Shown here: positions 1-8,558 of the stretch, piece after piece
Layout: each line of letters starts with the position of its first letter
Numbering within the stretch: position 1 is the stretch's first letter
NCBI GenBank assembly: GCA_964553035.1
Contig: CAZKJH010000068.1
Location: 1-20,736 of the forward strand
Length of the DNA stretch: 20,736 bases
Reading direction: 5' to 3'
DNA from: JBBQIY01 sp964553035
GTDB taxonomy: Bacteria; Verrucomicrobiota; Kiritimatiellia; RFP12; UBA3636
The notes under the pieces: model-generated
Told to the model about the DNA's origin: nothing
Databases searched by the model: none
Seen by the model: only the letters and a program-made list of their open reading frames with translations
Program-made: the position numbers and the translations under genes

Positions 1-127
1 CTACCTGAAAATTACCGTCATTTCTGCCTGTACAATGTACTAGCAACTAGCGACTTCTCTTATCGACAAAGTTCGCGACAAAGCTTTTTTTGCCACAGAC
101 TGAGTTCACAATTCAACTTTTAAAATT

Positions 128-2179
128 ATGAAATTCAAACGCTACGGTAAAGCCTTCCAACTCGTTGTTCAAGCCGCAAAAGACATTCCCAATGTCTTGA
201 AGCTCGATGATTCGCACTGGGCTGTTACCAGCGCACCGACCACCGCATTCAAATGCGATGCACAGTTCCTCCGCGCCTTAGATTATGACAACAATGGCCG
301 CATCCGAACGGATGAACTACGAGCTGCTATTTGCTGGTGTCTCAAAACGTTGTCTGACACAAGCGGCATGGACAAAGGCCTCCTTGCGATCGAAACACAT
401 TCGATCCGGAAAGAGTCGCCTGACGGCGCAGGACTCCTCATCACGGCTGCTTATGTTGCAGCCCAGATGGGTTCCTCGGCTGAAACCATTACGCTTGAGC
501 AGGTAAGAACCTGCATGGACGAGCTTCGAATGAAGCCCTTAAACGGCGATGGCATTATTGTGGCAGAAGCGACCGGAGACGCCGAGCAAGCCGACTACAT
601 TACCGCGGCTGTCATCGCAACAGGTGGAAGTGAAGACCTGAGCGGTAAAATCGGGATCTCATTAGAACAGGTCTCCGCCTTCAAACAAGCAATTGAAGAT
701 TATATTGTTTGGAAAGGAGCAGGCGACCAAGCAGGGCTAGATATCAAACCATTCGGCGATGATACGCATATCATTTGGGAACTGGCGCAGCACTATGCAC
801 CGCAGATCGAAACTTTTTTTATGTTAGCTGGCTTCAAAGATTTCGATCCTGAAAATGCTAGCAAATTCCTTGCGGCAGATGCCGTGGCGGAAAATGCCAG
901 TGACGCACTTAATTTTGCGCCCCTTGCCCGCCCAGATGACATCGGACACCTGCCGTTATCTGGACCGGCTGTGAATCCTATTTACAAAGAAGATATGGCT
1001 GCGATTCGCGACACTCTTTTTTTTAAAGTTCTCGGCATCCAGATGGAATCAGCTTCACAGGAAGATTGGATTAGAGTCAAATCAATCCTTGCACCCTACG
1101 GAGCGTACCTTGCTTCAAAACAAGGTGGAATTGTCGAGACTCTACCCTTTGAGAGCTTGCTCACGTGGCGTGAGGGTCCATTCTTCGACAACGTCCTAAA
1201 CTTGATTGAAGCGGACAAGGATGTCGGACGAAGTATTGCGGCATTCAGCCAGCTCGAAAAGCTAATTCTCTACCACGGCAATCTTTTGCGATTCATTAAC
1301 AACTTTGTTAGCCTAAGCGAGTTTTATTCGCCAGCGATCCGCTCCATGTTCGAACGTGGAAGTGCCGTAATTGATGGCCGTTGGTTTAATTTTGCCATGG
1401 AAACGCCAGATCCTGTTGCGCACAGTGTCGTTGCCAAAACGAGTGGAATTTTTACACTCTACCTCAAGATCGAATGCCTGGAAGATCCCTCAAAATCGTT
1501 TACGGTAGCCGTACCAGCAACCTCTGGCACGCGCGGCAATCTCTATGTCGGCAAACGCGGTGTTTTTTTTAGCATCGACGGCATCGAACATGATGCCGTA
1601 ATTACTCAAATTATTGAAAACCCGATTAGTCTTACCGAAGCCGTCATTGCCCCGTTTGCCAAGGTTGGTAAGATGATCATGGGCAAGATCGAAGGGCTTT
1701 CCACTTCAGCAGAAGATGCGATCATGAAGCGTGCAGATAAGATTACAACGGCACCGATCACTGGAGCGCCGCCCGCAGCCGCTGCACCTGCCTCACCTGC
1801 AACCCTCTTGATGAGCATCAGTATTTCTATTGCCGCCTTGGGTTCAGGCTTCGCGGTCTTGTCGAAATCGTTTGCCGAGATGTCGATCAAAGGTAGAATT
1901 TACTCCGCACTGGTGGCCGTGCTTGTCATTCTCGGTCCTATCATTCTGGGAGGCATTATCAAACTCGCACGGCAGGACTTGAGTGCCATTTTGGAAGGAT
2001 GCGGTTGGGCTGTCAACCAGCGCATGTGCCTGACCGACAAATTGAGGCATCAGTTCACCGAGCGCCGCGCCTATCCCAGTACTGCATCAGGAACCCCTGA
2101 AAAGCGCAATAAAAGATTTCTTCTCGTCCTGCTTCTCGTTGTTCTGGTGATTTTGATTGCAAGAGCGGTTTATGTGTGA
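128..2179 (+). CDS. EF-hand-containing, C-terminally membrane-anchored protein of unknown function
   Basis: This is a 683-residue protein that I cannot assign to a named family. Residues 52-63 (DYDNNGRIRTDE) form a canonical EF-hand loop, with acidic or Asn ligands at loop positions 1, 3 and 5, Gly at 6, Ile at 8 and Glu at 12, so calcium binding near the N-terminus is likely. A weaker Asn-Gly-Asp-Gly loop lies near residue 140. The long middle part is soluble-looking. An Ala/Pro-rich linker (about 540-556) leads to hydrophobic segments at about 559-580 and 591-613, then a Trp/Arg-containing stretch (GCGWAVNQRM), and the chain ends in a transmembrane helix at 664-682. No signal peptide is visible, so the bulk is probably cytoplasmic, with the tail in the inner membrane. 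The ATG lacks a clear Shine-Dalgarno. It stands alone and its function is unknown. Confidence 0.85.
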   Translation: MKFKRYGKAFQLVVQAAKDIPNVLKLDDSHWAVTSAPTTAFKCDAQFLRALDYDNNGRIRTDELRAAICWCLKTLSDTSGMDKGLLAIETHSIRKESPDGAGLLITAAYVAAQMGSSAETITLEQVRTCMDELRMKPLNGDGIIVAEATGDAEQADYITAAVIATGGSEDLSGKIGISLEQVSAFKQAIEDYIVWKGAGDQAGLDIKPFGDDTHIIWELAQHYAPQIETFFMLAGFKDFDPENASKFLAADAVAENASDALNFAPLARPDDIGHLPLSGPAVNPIYKEDMAAIRDTLFFKVLGIQMESASQEDWIRVKSILAPYGAYLASKQGGIVETLPFESLLTWREGPFFDNVLNLIEADKDVGRSIAAFSQLEKLILYHGNLLRFINNFVSLSEFYSPAIRSMFERGSAVIDGRWFNFAMETPDPVAHSVVAKTSGIFTLYLKIECLEDPSKSFTVAVPATSGTRGNLYVGKRGVFFSIDGIEHDAVITQIIENPISLTEAVIAPFAKVGKMIMGKIEGLSTSAEDAIMKRADKITTAPITGAPPAAAAPASPATLLMSISISIAALGSGFAVLSKSFAEMSIKGRIYSALVAVLVILGPIILGGIIKLARQDLSAILEGCGWAVNQRMCLTDKLRHQFTERRAYPSTASGTPEKRNKRFLLVLLLVVLVILIARAVYV

Positions 2180-2190
2180 TGATTAAGAGT

Positions 2191-2227
2191 CTTATCCCAT
2201 CCGTCCAATCTGTCAGACCCATCCGCC
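2191..2227. repeat. Short degenerate 9-bp-periodic repeat
   Basis: Just after the stop of the EF-hand gene, consecutive 9-base units CCATCCGTC, CAATCTGTC and AGACCCATC follow each other, and CCCATCCG occurs twice, 22 bases apart. The composition resembles the TGAC-rich 9-bp-periodic tract at 15188-15261, so this may be another copy of a dispersed simple repeat. The call rests on eye alignment only. Confidence 0.35.
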
Positions 2228-2283
2228 AAAGCTTGAAAACCACACCTATTTCAAAAATTCGGAAGGTATTCGAAAGAAAACAG

Positions 2284-2312
2284 TTGTTTTTTCTGCCGTA
2301 TAACCTTATTTT
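2284..2312 (+). promoter_or_regulatory. Possible promoter for the PotD-like lipoprotein gene
   Basis: TTGTTT (2284-2289) and TATTTT (2307-2312) are separated by 17 bases in an AT-rich stretch about 70 bases before the ATG at 2384. The match to a sigma-70 consensus is modest, so this is a weak call. The gene itself has a good ribosome site (AAGGAG, about 9 bases before the ATG). Confidence 0.3.
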
Positions 2313-2383
2313 ACTAGTGAATTAAACCTTGTATTTTTAACGAAACAAAAACGACTCATCACGAATCACCAAGGAGTATAGGA

Positions 2384-3415
2384 ATGAAAAAAATAATGGC
2401 CTGCCTATTTGCTGTTGCCATCTTGATGTCAGGATGCGGTAAACCGAAAACGGTGTTGAACGTTTACAACTGGAGCGACTATGTTGATCCTGATCTCATT
2501 GCAGAGTTTGAGAAGGCAAACGACTGCCGCGTTGTCATGGATATTTTTGCCTCAAATGAGGCGATGTTCTCAAAGATTCAAGCAGGTTCATCTGGATACG
2601 ATCTCATTTTTCCCTCCAGCTATATGGTTAAAATCATGGCGGACAATGGAATACTTGAAACTCTCGACAAATCGAAGATTCCCAATCTCGCTAATATTGA
2701 CCCTGCCTATCTCGAATGTGCCCTCGACAAGGAGATGACCTACGGCGTTCCGTACATGATCACCTACACGGGTCTCGCTTACCGGAAAGATCGTGTTGGC
2801 GAAATTGAAGAGAGTTGGTCTGTTCTTGAAAACCGCACGGATCTCAAAGGGCGCATTACCATCCTTGACGATATGCGAGAGACCATCGGTGCCGCACTTC
2901 GCTACAAAGGGTACAGCCTGAATACAACGAGCGAAACCGAATTGGCCGAGGCGCGCGATGTCGTGATTAAGTGGAAGGCCAATATTGCGAAGTTCGAAAA
3001 CGAACAGTATAAGAACGGAATCGCAAACGAAGAGTTTTTACTCGTACACGGTTACAGTGGCGACATCGGTCAGGTGCAGTCCGAGGACGAGAATATCGGC
3101 TTCTTCCTCCCCAAGGAAGGTTTTTCGCTGAGCTGCGACGAGATGGTTATTCCGGTAAGCGCCAAGAATAAAGAACTGGCTTATCAGTTTATCAATTTCT
3201 TGCACGACGGTGAGGTCGCCGCTCGAAATATGGAATACACCTCCTACTGGTGTCCAAACACGGCAGCGGTTGAATTTCTCCCTGACGAAATCAAGAACAA
3301 TCCGACGGTTTTCCCGAGCAGTGACACCATTAAACGTGGTGAGGTTCTCGGCAATCTAGGACCAGCTTTGTCCCTTTATACGAAAACGTGGGACGAAATT
3401 AAAGCGGCGAAGTAA
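2384..3415 (+). CDS. Extracellular solute-binding lipoprotein, PotD/spermidine-putrescine type
   Basis: The 343-residue protein begins with a lipoprotein signal peptide (MKKIMACLFAVAILMSGC), with the lipidated Cys at position 18. The mature part opens with LNVYNWSDYVDPDLIAEFE, the hallmark start of polyamine-type periplasmic binding proteins (PotD/PotF). Later parts such as YDLIFPSSYMV, YGVPYMITYTGLAYRKD and the C-terminal region with LAYQFINFL and YTSYWCPN also fit that family, as does the length. The likely role is capture of spermidine, putrescine or a related amine or amino-acid derivative at the cell surface. No ABC ATPase or permease gene lies next to it, so in this window it is an orphan receptor. 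It may share a transcript with the downstream aryl-CoA ligase genes, 97 bases away past a stem-loop. Substrate specificity cannot be read from the sequence. Confidence 0.88.
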   Translation: MKKIMACLFAVAILMSGCGKPKTVLNVYNWSDYVDPDLIAEFEKANDCRVVMDIFASNEAMFSKIQAGSSGYDLIFPSSYMVKIMADNGILETLDKSKIPNLANIDPAYLECALDKEMTYGVPYMITYTGLAYRKDRVGEIEESWSVLENRTDLKGRITILDDMRETIGAALRYKGYSLNTTSETELAEARDVVIKWKANIAKFENEQYKNGIANEEFLLVHGYSGDIGQVQSEDENIGFFLPKEGFSLSCDEMVIPVSAKNKELAYQFINFLHDGEVAARNMEYTSYWCPNTAAVEFLPDEIKNNPTVFPSSDTIKRGEVLGNLGPALSLYTKTWDEIKAAK

Positions 3416-3457
3416 AAAATTTTGAAACTCTACTTGCGCAACTCCCGGCAGAGGTAT

Positions 3458-3485
3458 TCACGCTGAGTGAAACGCATCAGCGTGA
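3458..3485 (+). promoter_or_regulatory. Stem-loop between the binding-protein gene and the first paaK
   Basis: A perfect 9-base inverted repeat TCACGCTGA (3458-3466) / TCAGCGTGA (3477-3485) encloses a 10-base loop. No T-run follows on either strand, so it is not a standard intrinsic terminator. It could be an mRNA processing or stability element, or an operator placed about 27 bases before the paaK ATG. Confidence 0.5.
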
Positions 3486-3512
3486 GAACACAAATAACTA
3501 AATATCACTCTC

Positions 3513-4847
3513 ATGAATTCAAACTACTGGAACGATCTGAACTCGCCCGTGCACCCCATCAGTGCTCAAGACTTCATGCCCCCCGAACAACTCCGCCAAC
3601 TTCAACTCCATCGTCTCCAAATGCTGGTTCAGTACACTTACGACCGAGTTGAACTCTTCCGAAACCGTTGCGATGAACGCGATGTAAAGCCCCAGCACAT
3701 CCAAACGCTGGCCGACATTGAGCTTCTTCCCACGTTCACCAAATCCGATCTTCGCGACACGTACCCGTTCGGGCTCTTCGCGACACCGATGAAAGACATC
3801 GTTCGCTTTCATGCCTCTTCGGGCACAACCGGGAAACCGATTGTCGTTGCGTATACACAAAGCGATCTCCAACTCTGGAGCGAATCTGTACAGCGCGCCT
3901 TGGCGGCCTGCGGTCTGGCCGAAGGCGATATCATTCAGAATTCTTACGGCTATGGACTCTTCACGGGAGGCCTCGGCATCCATCAGGGAGCCACAGACAT
4001 GGGGCTCACCGTCGTGCCAGTTTCTGGCGGAAACTCTGAACGACAAATTATGCTGATGCGCGACTTCGGTGCAACGGCGATTTCCTGCACCCCGAGCTAC
4101 TTCTTGCATCTGATTGAAGCCGCCCAAGCACAGGGCGTCGACATGAAGCAACTTCCATTACGCGTCGGCGTCTTCGGTGCTGAACCGTGGTCGGATGAAA
4201 TGCGCGTTCGCATTGAAAAGGAATCGGGCATTGAAGCGTTTGACATCTACGGACTGACAGAGATTTGCGGTCCTGGTGTCGGTGTTGAATGCAAGCATCA
4301 TTGCGGACTTCATATTTTCGAAGACCACTTCTATCCCGAAATTGTTGATCCCGAGACTCTCGAACCCGTGCCCGATGGAGTGGAAGGCGAACTGCTGTTC
4401 ACGACCTTAACAAAACAAGCAATGCCGATGATTCGTTACCGGACACGCGACCTCTCGATGATTTATACGGAGCCTTGCAAATGCGGTAGAACGATCCGCC
4501 GCATCCGCAGAATCCGCGCCCGTACCGATGATATGCTCATCATTCGCGGCGTCAATGTATTCCCATCGCAAATCGAAGTTGCGCTTTTGTCTCTCGACGC
4601 TACCCTACCCCATTACGCAATCATCATCACCCGCAAGGACAATCTGGATCAAGTTGAAGTACAGGTCGAAATCCCGCGTGAAAAATTTAGCGATAGAATC
4701 AGCGAAATTGAAACCCTGCGTGCCAAAATCTGCGAAACCATCCATCACATCATCGGCATCTCAGTCAAGGTTATGCTGGTCGAGCCCAACACGCTGCCCC
4801 GAAGCGAAGGCAAGGCGAAGCGCGTAACCGATCTCCGTAGCAATTAA
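3513..4847 (+). CDS. paaK: Phenylacetate-CoA ligase family protein (copy 1)
   Basis: This 444-residue protein has the usual length of PaaK enzymes, which adenylate aryl acids (phenylacetate, indoleacetate and relatives) and form their CoA thioesters in the cytoplasm. Visible motifs are the phosphate-binding loop SSGTTGKP (102-109), the aryl/AMP motif YGLTE (246-250), RYRTRD (308-313), the CxC pair CKCGR (322-326), the hinge RTDDMLIIRG (from 337), and the C-terminal catalytic lysine region PRSEGKAKR (429-437, K434). It is the first gene of a paaK - ACT - paaK cassette; in anaerobes such cassettes usually accompany indolepyruvate ferredoxin oxidoreductase genes, which are not in this window. 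In fermenters the reaction may run toward ATP formation from aryl-CoA. There is no clear Shine-Dalgarno. The start is supported by the family-like N-terminus. Confidence 0.93.
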   Translation: MNSNYWNDLNSPVHPISAQDFMPPEQLRQLQLHRLQMLVQYTYDRVELFRNRCDERDVKPQHIQTLADIELLPTFTKSDLRDTYPFGLFATPMKDIVRFHASSGTTGKPIVVAYTQSDLQLWSESVQRALAACGLAEGDIIQNSYGYGLFTGGLGIHQGATDMGLTVVPVSGGNSERQIMLMRDFGATAISCTPSYFLHLIEAAQAQGVDMKQLPLRVGVFGAEPWSDEMRVRIEKESGIEAFDIYGLTEICGPGVGVECKHHCGLHIFEDHFYPEIVDPETLEPVPDGVEGELLFTTLTKQAMPMIRYRTRDLSMIYTEPCKCGRTIRRIRRIRARTDDMLIIRGVNVFPSQIEVALLSLDATLPHYAIIITRKDNLDQVEVQVEIPREKFSDRISEIETLRAKICETIHHIIGISVKVMLVEPNTLPRSEGKAKRVTDLRSN

Positions 4848-4884
4848 GCTTTATCATGCGCATCATCCCCAAAGAAGGAATACT

Positions 4885-5313
4885 ATGAAAATCCAACAAA
4901 TTGCAGTTTTTATGCAGAACAAGCCTGGCCATCTGAGCGGAATCTGTAGAACGCTAGCCAAAAACAATATCAACATCGTGACGCTCTCCCTCGCTGACAC
5001 ACAGCAATTCGGTATCCTGCGTCTGATTGTAAAAGACTGGAAATTGGCCGCAGCAAAACTCGAAGAAGCAGGCTATCTCGTTCAATTGCGAGAAGTCGTC
5101 GCCGTTGAAGTTGATGATCGCCCCGGAGGCATGCTCGAAGTTCTTGACGCAATCGGCAACGCTGGCATCAACATCGAATACGTATACGCATTCACATTCC
5201 GAAAGAGCGAACGCTGCGTACTGGTCTTCCGGTTTGATGATCCCGACAAGGCAACAGACACACTGAAGTCTGCGAACCTGAACATACTTGGCCACTTTGA
5301 CCTTTTCGACTAG
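4885..5313 (+). CDS. Tandem ACT domain protein linked to aryl-CoA ligases
   Basis: The 142-residue protein consists of two ACT domains back to back. The first (about 3-70) starts QIAVFMQNKPGHLSGICRTL, and the second (about 72-140) contains VEVDDRPGGMLEVLDAIGNAGI. ACT domains bind amino acids and act as allosteric sensors, and the Asn/Asp-x-Pro-Gly turns that shape the ligand pocket are present in both halves. Stand-alone double-ACT proteins are regularly found beside paaK and ior genes, so sensing of an aromatic or branched amino acid to control the neighbouring ligases is a reasonable inference. It sits 37 bases after the first paaK, with a GAAGGA ribosome site, and 77 bases before the second, so all three are probably co-transcribed. 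Confidence 0.88.
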   Translation: MKIQQIAVFMQNKPGHLSGICRTLAKNNINIVTLSLADTQQFGILRLIVKDWKLAAAKLEEAGYLVQLREVVAVEVDDRPGGMLEVLDAIGNAGINIEYVYAFTFRKSERCVLVFRFDDPDKATDTLKSANLNILGHFDLFD

Positions 5314-5390
5314 ACAACGTTCCAGAACTAACCGTAGGGACGCATGAACAAGAACTGGCTCTGCGTTCGTGAAAGAAGAGAAATTGTATT

Positions 5391-6725
5391 ATGATGAACA
5401 CAAAGCCGCTCGTTGAAAACGCCTTCTGGCAGCAGGAACAAGAATGCATGCCCATTGAGCAATTACGCGCACTGCAACTCGCCAAACTCAGATCCGTTGC
5501 TGCGCGAGTCTACTCCGATGTGCCAGCCTATCAAAAGGCGTTCAATGGTGCTGGTGTCAAGCCAGACCAGATCAAAACACTTGACGATCTTCGGCGACTC
5601 CCCTTCACGACAAAGTCTGATTTACGAGCCAACTACCCGTTGGGGTACTTGGCAATACCTCGTGAAGAGGTTGTGCGTTTCCATGGTTCCTCCGGCTCTA
5701 CAGGTAAACCTACATTTGTCGCTTATTCGAAATCGGACATGGTAAATTGGGCCGATCTCTGCGCACGCTTTCTCTATTCGGGTGGACTCCGTGCCAGCAT
5801 GACAGCACAGGTCTCCTTCGGCTACGGTCTCTTCACGGGGGGCTTTGGGCTGCATCAAGGTATTGAACGAATCGGGGCGGCGGTGTTACCCGCATCAAGC
5901 GGCAATACGGCGCGCCAATTATTGCTCCTTCAGGACATGGAAGCCGACTTCTTGATCTGTACACCCTCCTACGCACTCCATCTTGCTGATGGAATCAAGT
6001 CAGGAGCGATTGACAGCTCCACGCTCAAGCTCAAAGGCATGTTTCTCGGATCAGAACCTTGGACGGAAGGCATGCGCCACCGCATGGAAGACGATCTCGG
6101 CATCTACGTTGAAAACAACTACGGACTGAGCGAAATTCAAGGCCCTGGCGTATCCGGCGAATGTGCTTACCGTAATGGCATGCACATTGCGGAAGACCAT
6201 TTTATTGTGGAGTGCATTAACCCTGAGACGCTGGAACCCGTCGCTGAAGGTGAAGAAGGCGAACTTGTCTTTACGACGCTCAACAAAGAAGCGTTTCCGC
6301 TCATCCGCTATCGAACACGCGACATCTCCAGACTCTGCCACGAACCGTGTCCTTGTGGGCGTACCTCCGTGTTGATGAGCCGGGTCACGGGCCGAACCGA
6401 TGACATGCTCATTATCCGTGGCGTTAATGTCTATCCCTCACAGATTGAAACAGCACTTCTCAGTATCCCTGCGGCTTCTGCTCACTACATGATCGAGGTC
6501 AGCCGACCCAAAACGATGGACGAAGTCACGGTACATGTGGAATTAAAGCCTGAGGGGATGGTCGATTCCATTTCCGAACTCAATAACATTCGTGATCGCA
6601 TCATTTCTCATATTGCCGGCATTACCGGGCTTCACGTGAAAGTCTTCCTCGAACAGCCCAATACGCTGGAACGCTTTGAAGGAAAATCCAAACGGGTGAA
6701 GGATCTTCGAAACCTTAAAGATTAA
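5391..6725 (+). CDS. paaK: Phenylacetate-CoA ligase family protein (copy 2)
   Basis: This is a second 444-residue PaaK-type ligase. Motifs are SSGSTGKP (100-107), YGLSE (244-248), RYRTRD (306-311), the cysteine pair C320/C322, GRTDDMLIIRG (334-344) and a C-terminal EGKSKR with K432. It is clearly homologous to copy 1 but diverged throughout: AMP-loop Ser for Thr, and LERFEGK in place of LPRSEGK near the catalytic lysine. Two enzymes of different substrate range (for example phenylacetate versus indoleacetate or 4-hydroxyphenylacetate) are therefore more likely than a recent duplicate. Two adjacent ATG codons (5391 and 5394) can serve as start; the first is given. It ends 30 bases before the convergent hydrogenase gene, with no obvious terminator hairpin between them. 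Confidence 0.93.
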   Translation: MMNTKPLVENAFWQQEQECMPIEQLRALQLAKLRSVAARVYSDVPAYQKAFNGAGVKPDQIKTLDDLRRLPFTTKSDLRANYPLGYLAIPREEVVRFHGSSGSTGKPTFVAYSKSDMVNWADLCARFLYSGGLRASMTAQVSFGYGLFTGGFGLHQGIERIGAAVLPASSGNTARQLLLLQDMEADFLICTPSYALHLADGIKSGAIDSSTLKLKGMFLGSEPWTEGMRHRMEDDLGIYVENNYGLSEIQGPGVSGECAYRNGMHIAEDHFIVECINPETLEPVAEGEEGELVFTTLNKEAFPLIRYRTRDISRLCHEPCPCGRTSVLMSRVTGRTDDMLIIRGVNVYPSQIETALLSIPAASAHYMIEVSRPKTMDEVTVHVELKPEGMVDSISELNNIRDRIISHIAGITGLHVKVFLEQPNTLERFEGKSKRVKDLRNLKD

Positions 6726-6755
6726 TACCATGAGGACGGAATGACGGGGATGTTC

Positions 6756-8525
6756 TTAGAGCAAATCCTTCTGCTTATAGTGCGTATGGAGCAAGTGGTG
6801 TGACTTTTCACCGAGGGGCTTGCCGAGATATTCCTTGTACAGGGTCTGGATATCAGGATTTTCGTGGGACTTGCGTAGCTTTTTACCTTCGTCCTCGCTA
6901 TAAAGTGCGGCGATACGCTTGAGCCTCACGGAATCGTCGGTGAACCGCGGCTGTCCACCACCACCGATGCATCCACCGGGACATGTCATCACTTCAATAA
7001 AATGATAACGTGTCCCTTTGTCCCGAATATGTTCGAGCAAGCGACGCGTATTGGCGAGTCCATGCGATACCGCCACACGCAATTCCACGCCTTCCAGAAA
7101 TGACCAGTCCTTCGTTGTGCCGGTAATCGTCAGGGCCGCCTCCTTGATGCCATCGAGTCCGGAGATCGCCTTCACATGAAGATTCTCGACTGGCAGTTCT
7201 CTACCCGTCACGATCTCATATGCTGTGCGTAGCGCGGCCTCCATGACGCCGCCGGTATTCGCGAAAATGTCTGCCGCACCCGATGAAAGACCGAGGGGCG
7301 CATCCATCGTTTCGTCCGACAGTGCCCTGAAGTCTATTCCCGCTTCTTTAATCATCTTGGCGAGTTCGCGAGTCGTGAGCACATAGTCGACATCCTGCAT
7401 ACCGCTGGAATTCATCTCGGGGCGCTGCGCCTCGTATTTTTTCGCCGTACACGGCATCACCGACACCACAACGATCTCCTCGGGCTTGCGACCGATCTTC
7501 TGCGCATAGAAGGACTTTGCCACAGCTCCGAACATCTGTTGTGGAGACTTACAGGTGGAGAGATTCGGCAGGAACTTCGGAAAGTAAAATTCTGCGAAGT
7601 TGATCCATCCGGGCGAACAGCTCGTGAACATCGGAAGCGCAACGTCTTCTTTATCCACCAGCGCACGCTTCAGCCGCGTGAGCAACTCCGTCCCCTCCTC
7701 CATAATCGTGAGATCGGCAGCGAAGTTGGTATCGAACACGCTGTCGAATCCGAGACGCCGTAGCGCGGCGGCCATTTTGCCAGTCACGCGCGTTCCCGGC
7801 TCGTAGTCAAAGCATTCGCCGAGAGCAGCGCGGATCGCGGGTGCCGTCTGTACGATGACATGCAGTTTCGGATTCTCCAGTGCTTTCCAGATTTCTGGGA
7901 TCGAGGACTTCTCGATGATGGCGCCCACGGGACAAACTGCCGCGCATTGTCCGCACTGCACACAAGCCACGGAATCAAGGTCGCGTGTGAAGGCGGGCCC
8001 AATGACCGTTTCAAAACCTCGACCTTGTGGAAACAATGCGCCGACACCCTGCACCTCGCCACAGACCGTCACGCAACGGCGGCATTTAATGCACTTGGAA
8101 TTGTCGCGCACCAGCCCCGGTGTGGAATCGTCGATATGAGCCTTCGCCTTAATACCCTGAAAGGGGACGCTCGAGATGCCCATTTCCTCTGCAATGGAGC
8201 GGAGTTCGCAGTCGCTGCCACGTTCGCATGTCTGGCAGTTGCCATCATGCTCGGAAAGCAGCATCTCCACCACTTGTCGGCGGGCAGTCCGTGCCTTGGT
8301 ACTATGCGTATGCACAACCATACCGTCAGTTGCCGGAGTTGAGCAAGATGCCACGAGCGTCCGAGCTCCCTCCACCTCAACGAGGCAGACGCGGCAGGCT
8401 CCGATGGCTTCGCGGTGCTCCATATTACAGAGCGTGGGAATTGAAACTCCCACCTGACGTGCAGCCTGTAGAATTGTCGCCCCCTCGGGAACCTCTATCT
8501 TCTGATTGTTAATTGTAATGTTCAT
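6756..8525 (-). CDS. hndD: [FeFe]-hydrogenase catalytic subunit, HndD/HydA type (multisubunit, group A)
   Basis: This 589-residue subunit catalyses reversible H2 formation. It has, in order: an N-terminal [2Fe-2S] domain (C33, C44, C47, C61), a His-ligated [4Fe-4S] site (H93, C97, C100, C106), a 2x[4Fe-4S] ferredoxin domain (C145-C155 and C188-C198), and the H-cluster domain with TSCSPGW (301-307), VMPCTAKK (356-363) and EVMTCPGGC (511-519). It ends in the usual short C-terminal segment (KSHENPDIQTLYKEYLGKP). A proton path equivalent to that of clostridial CpI can be traced as R284, E280, S323, E277 and C303. The first signature has Ser (S304) where the textbook motif has a second Cys, and an extra C325 lies in STCKSPQQ. 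It is the last gene of the operon, 33 bases after the fused HydB-like gene, with no good Shine-Dalgarno. No maturation genes (hydEFG) are in the window. Confidence 0.95.
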   Translation of the reverse strand: MNITINNQKIEVPEGATILQAARQVGVSIPTLCNMEHREAIGACRVCLVEVEGARTLVASCSTPATDGMVVHTHSTKARTARRQVVEMLLSEHDGNCQTCERGSDCELRSIAEEMGISSVPFQGIKAKAHIDDSTPGLVRDNSKCIKCRRCVTVCGEVQGVGALFPQGRGFETVIGPAFTRDLDSVACVQCGQCAAVCPVGAIIEKSSIPEIWKALENPKLHVIVQTAPAIRAALGECFDYEPGTRVTGKMAAALRRLGFDSVFDTNFAADLTIMEEGTELLTRLKRALVDKEDVALPMFTSCSPGWINFAEFYFPKFLPNLSTCKSPQQMFGAVAKSFYAQKIGRKPEEIVVVSVMPCTAKKYEAQRPEMNSSGMQDVDYVLTTRELAKMIKEAGIDFRALSDETMDAPLGLSSGAADIFANTGGVMEAALRTAYEIVTGRELPVENLHVKAISGLDGIKEAALTITGTTKDWSFLEGVELRVAVSHGLANTRRLLEHIRDKGTRYHFIEVMTCPGGCIGGGGQPRFTDDSVRLKRIAALYSEDEGKKLRKSHENPDIQTLYKEYLGKPLGEKSHHLLHTHYKQKDLL

Positions 8526-8558
8526 AATGGGAATGGAATATTGGAATGGATAAAAGAC
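8526..8558 (-). other. Spacer with short GGAATGG repeats between hydB-like and hydrogenase genes
   Basis: The 33-base gap between the two large operon genes is made mostly of the word GGAATGG, repeated around AATATT. No Shine-Dalgarno or hairpin is visible. It looks like simple-sequence filler and may affect translation of the hydrogenase gene. Confidence 0.35.

Noticed and set aside
2275..2298. A/T hairpin (AAAACA-GT-TGTTTT) as terminator of the first gene
   Set aside because: The stem is only six A/T-rich pairs and is followed by a mixed, not T-only, stretch. It is too weak to call.
3519..4151. 210-codon minus-strand frame opposite the first paaK
   Set aside because: It is a shadow of a clear PaaK gene, with no family features in its translation.
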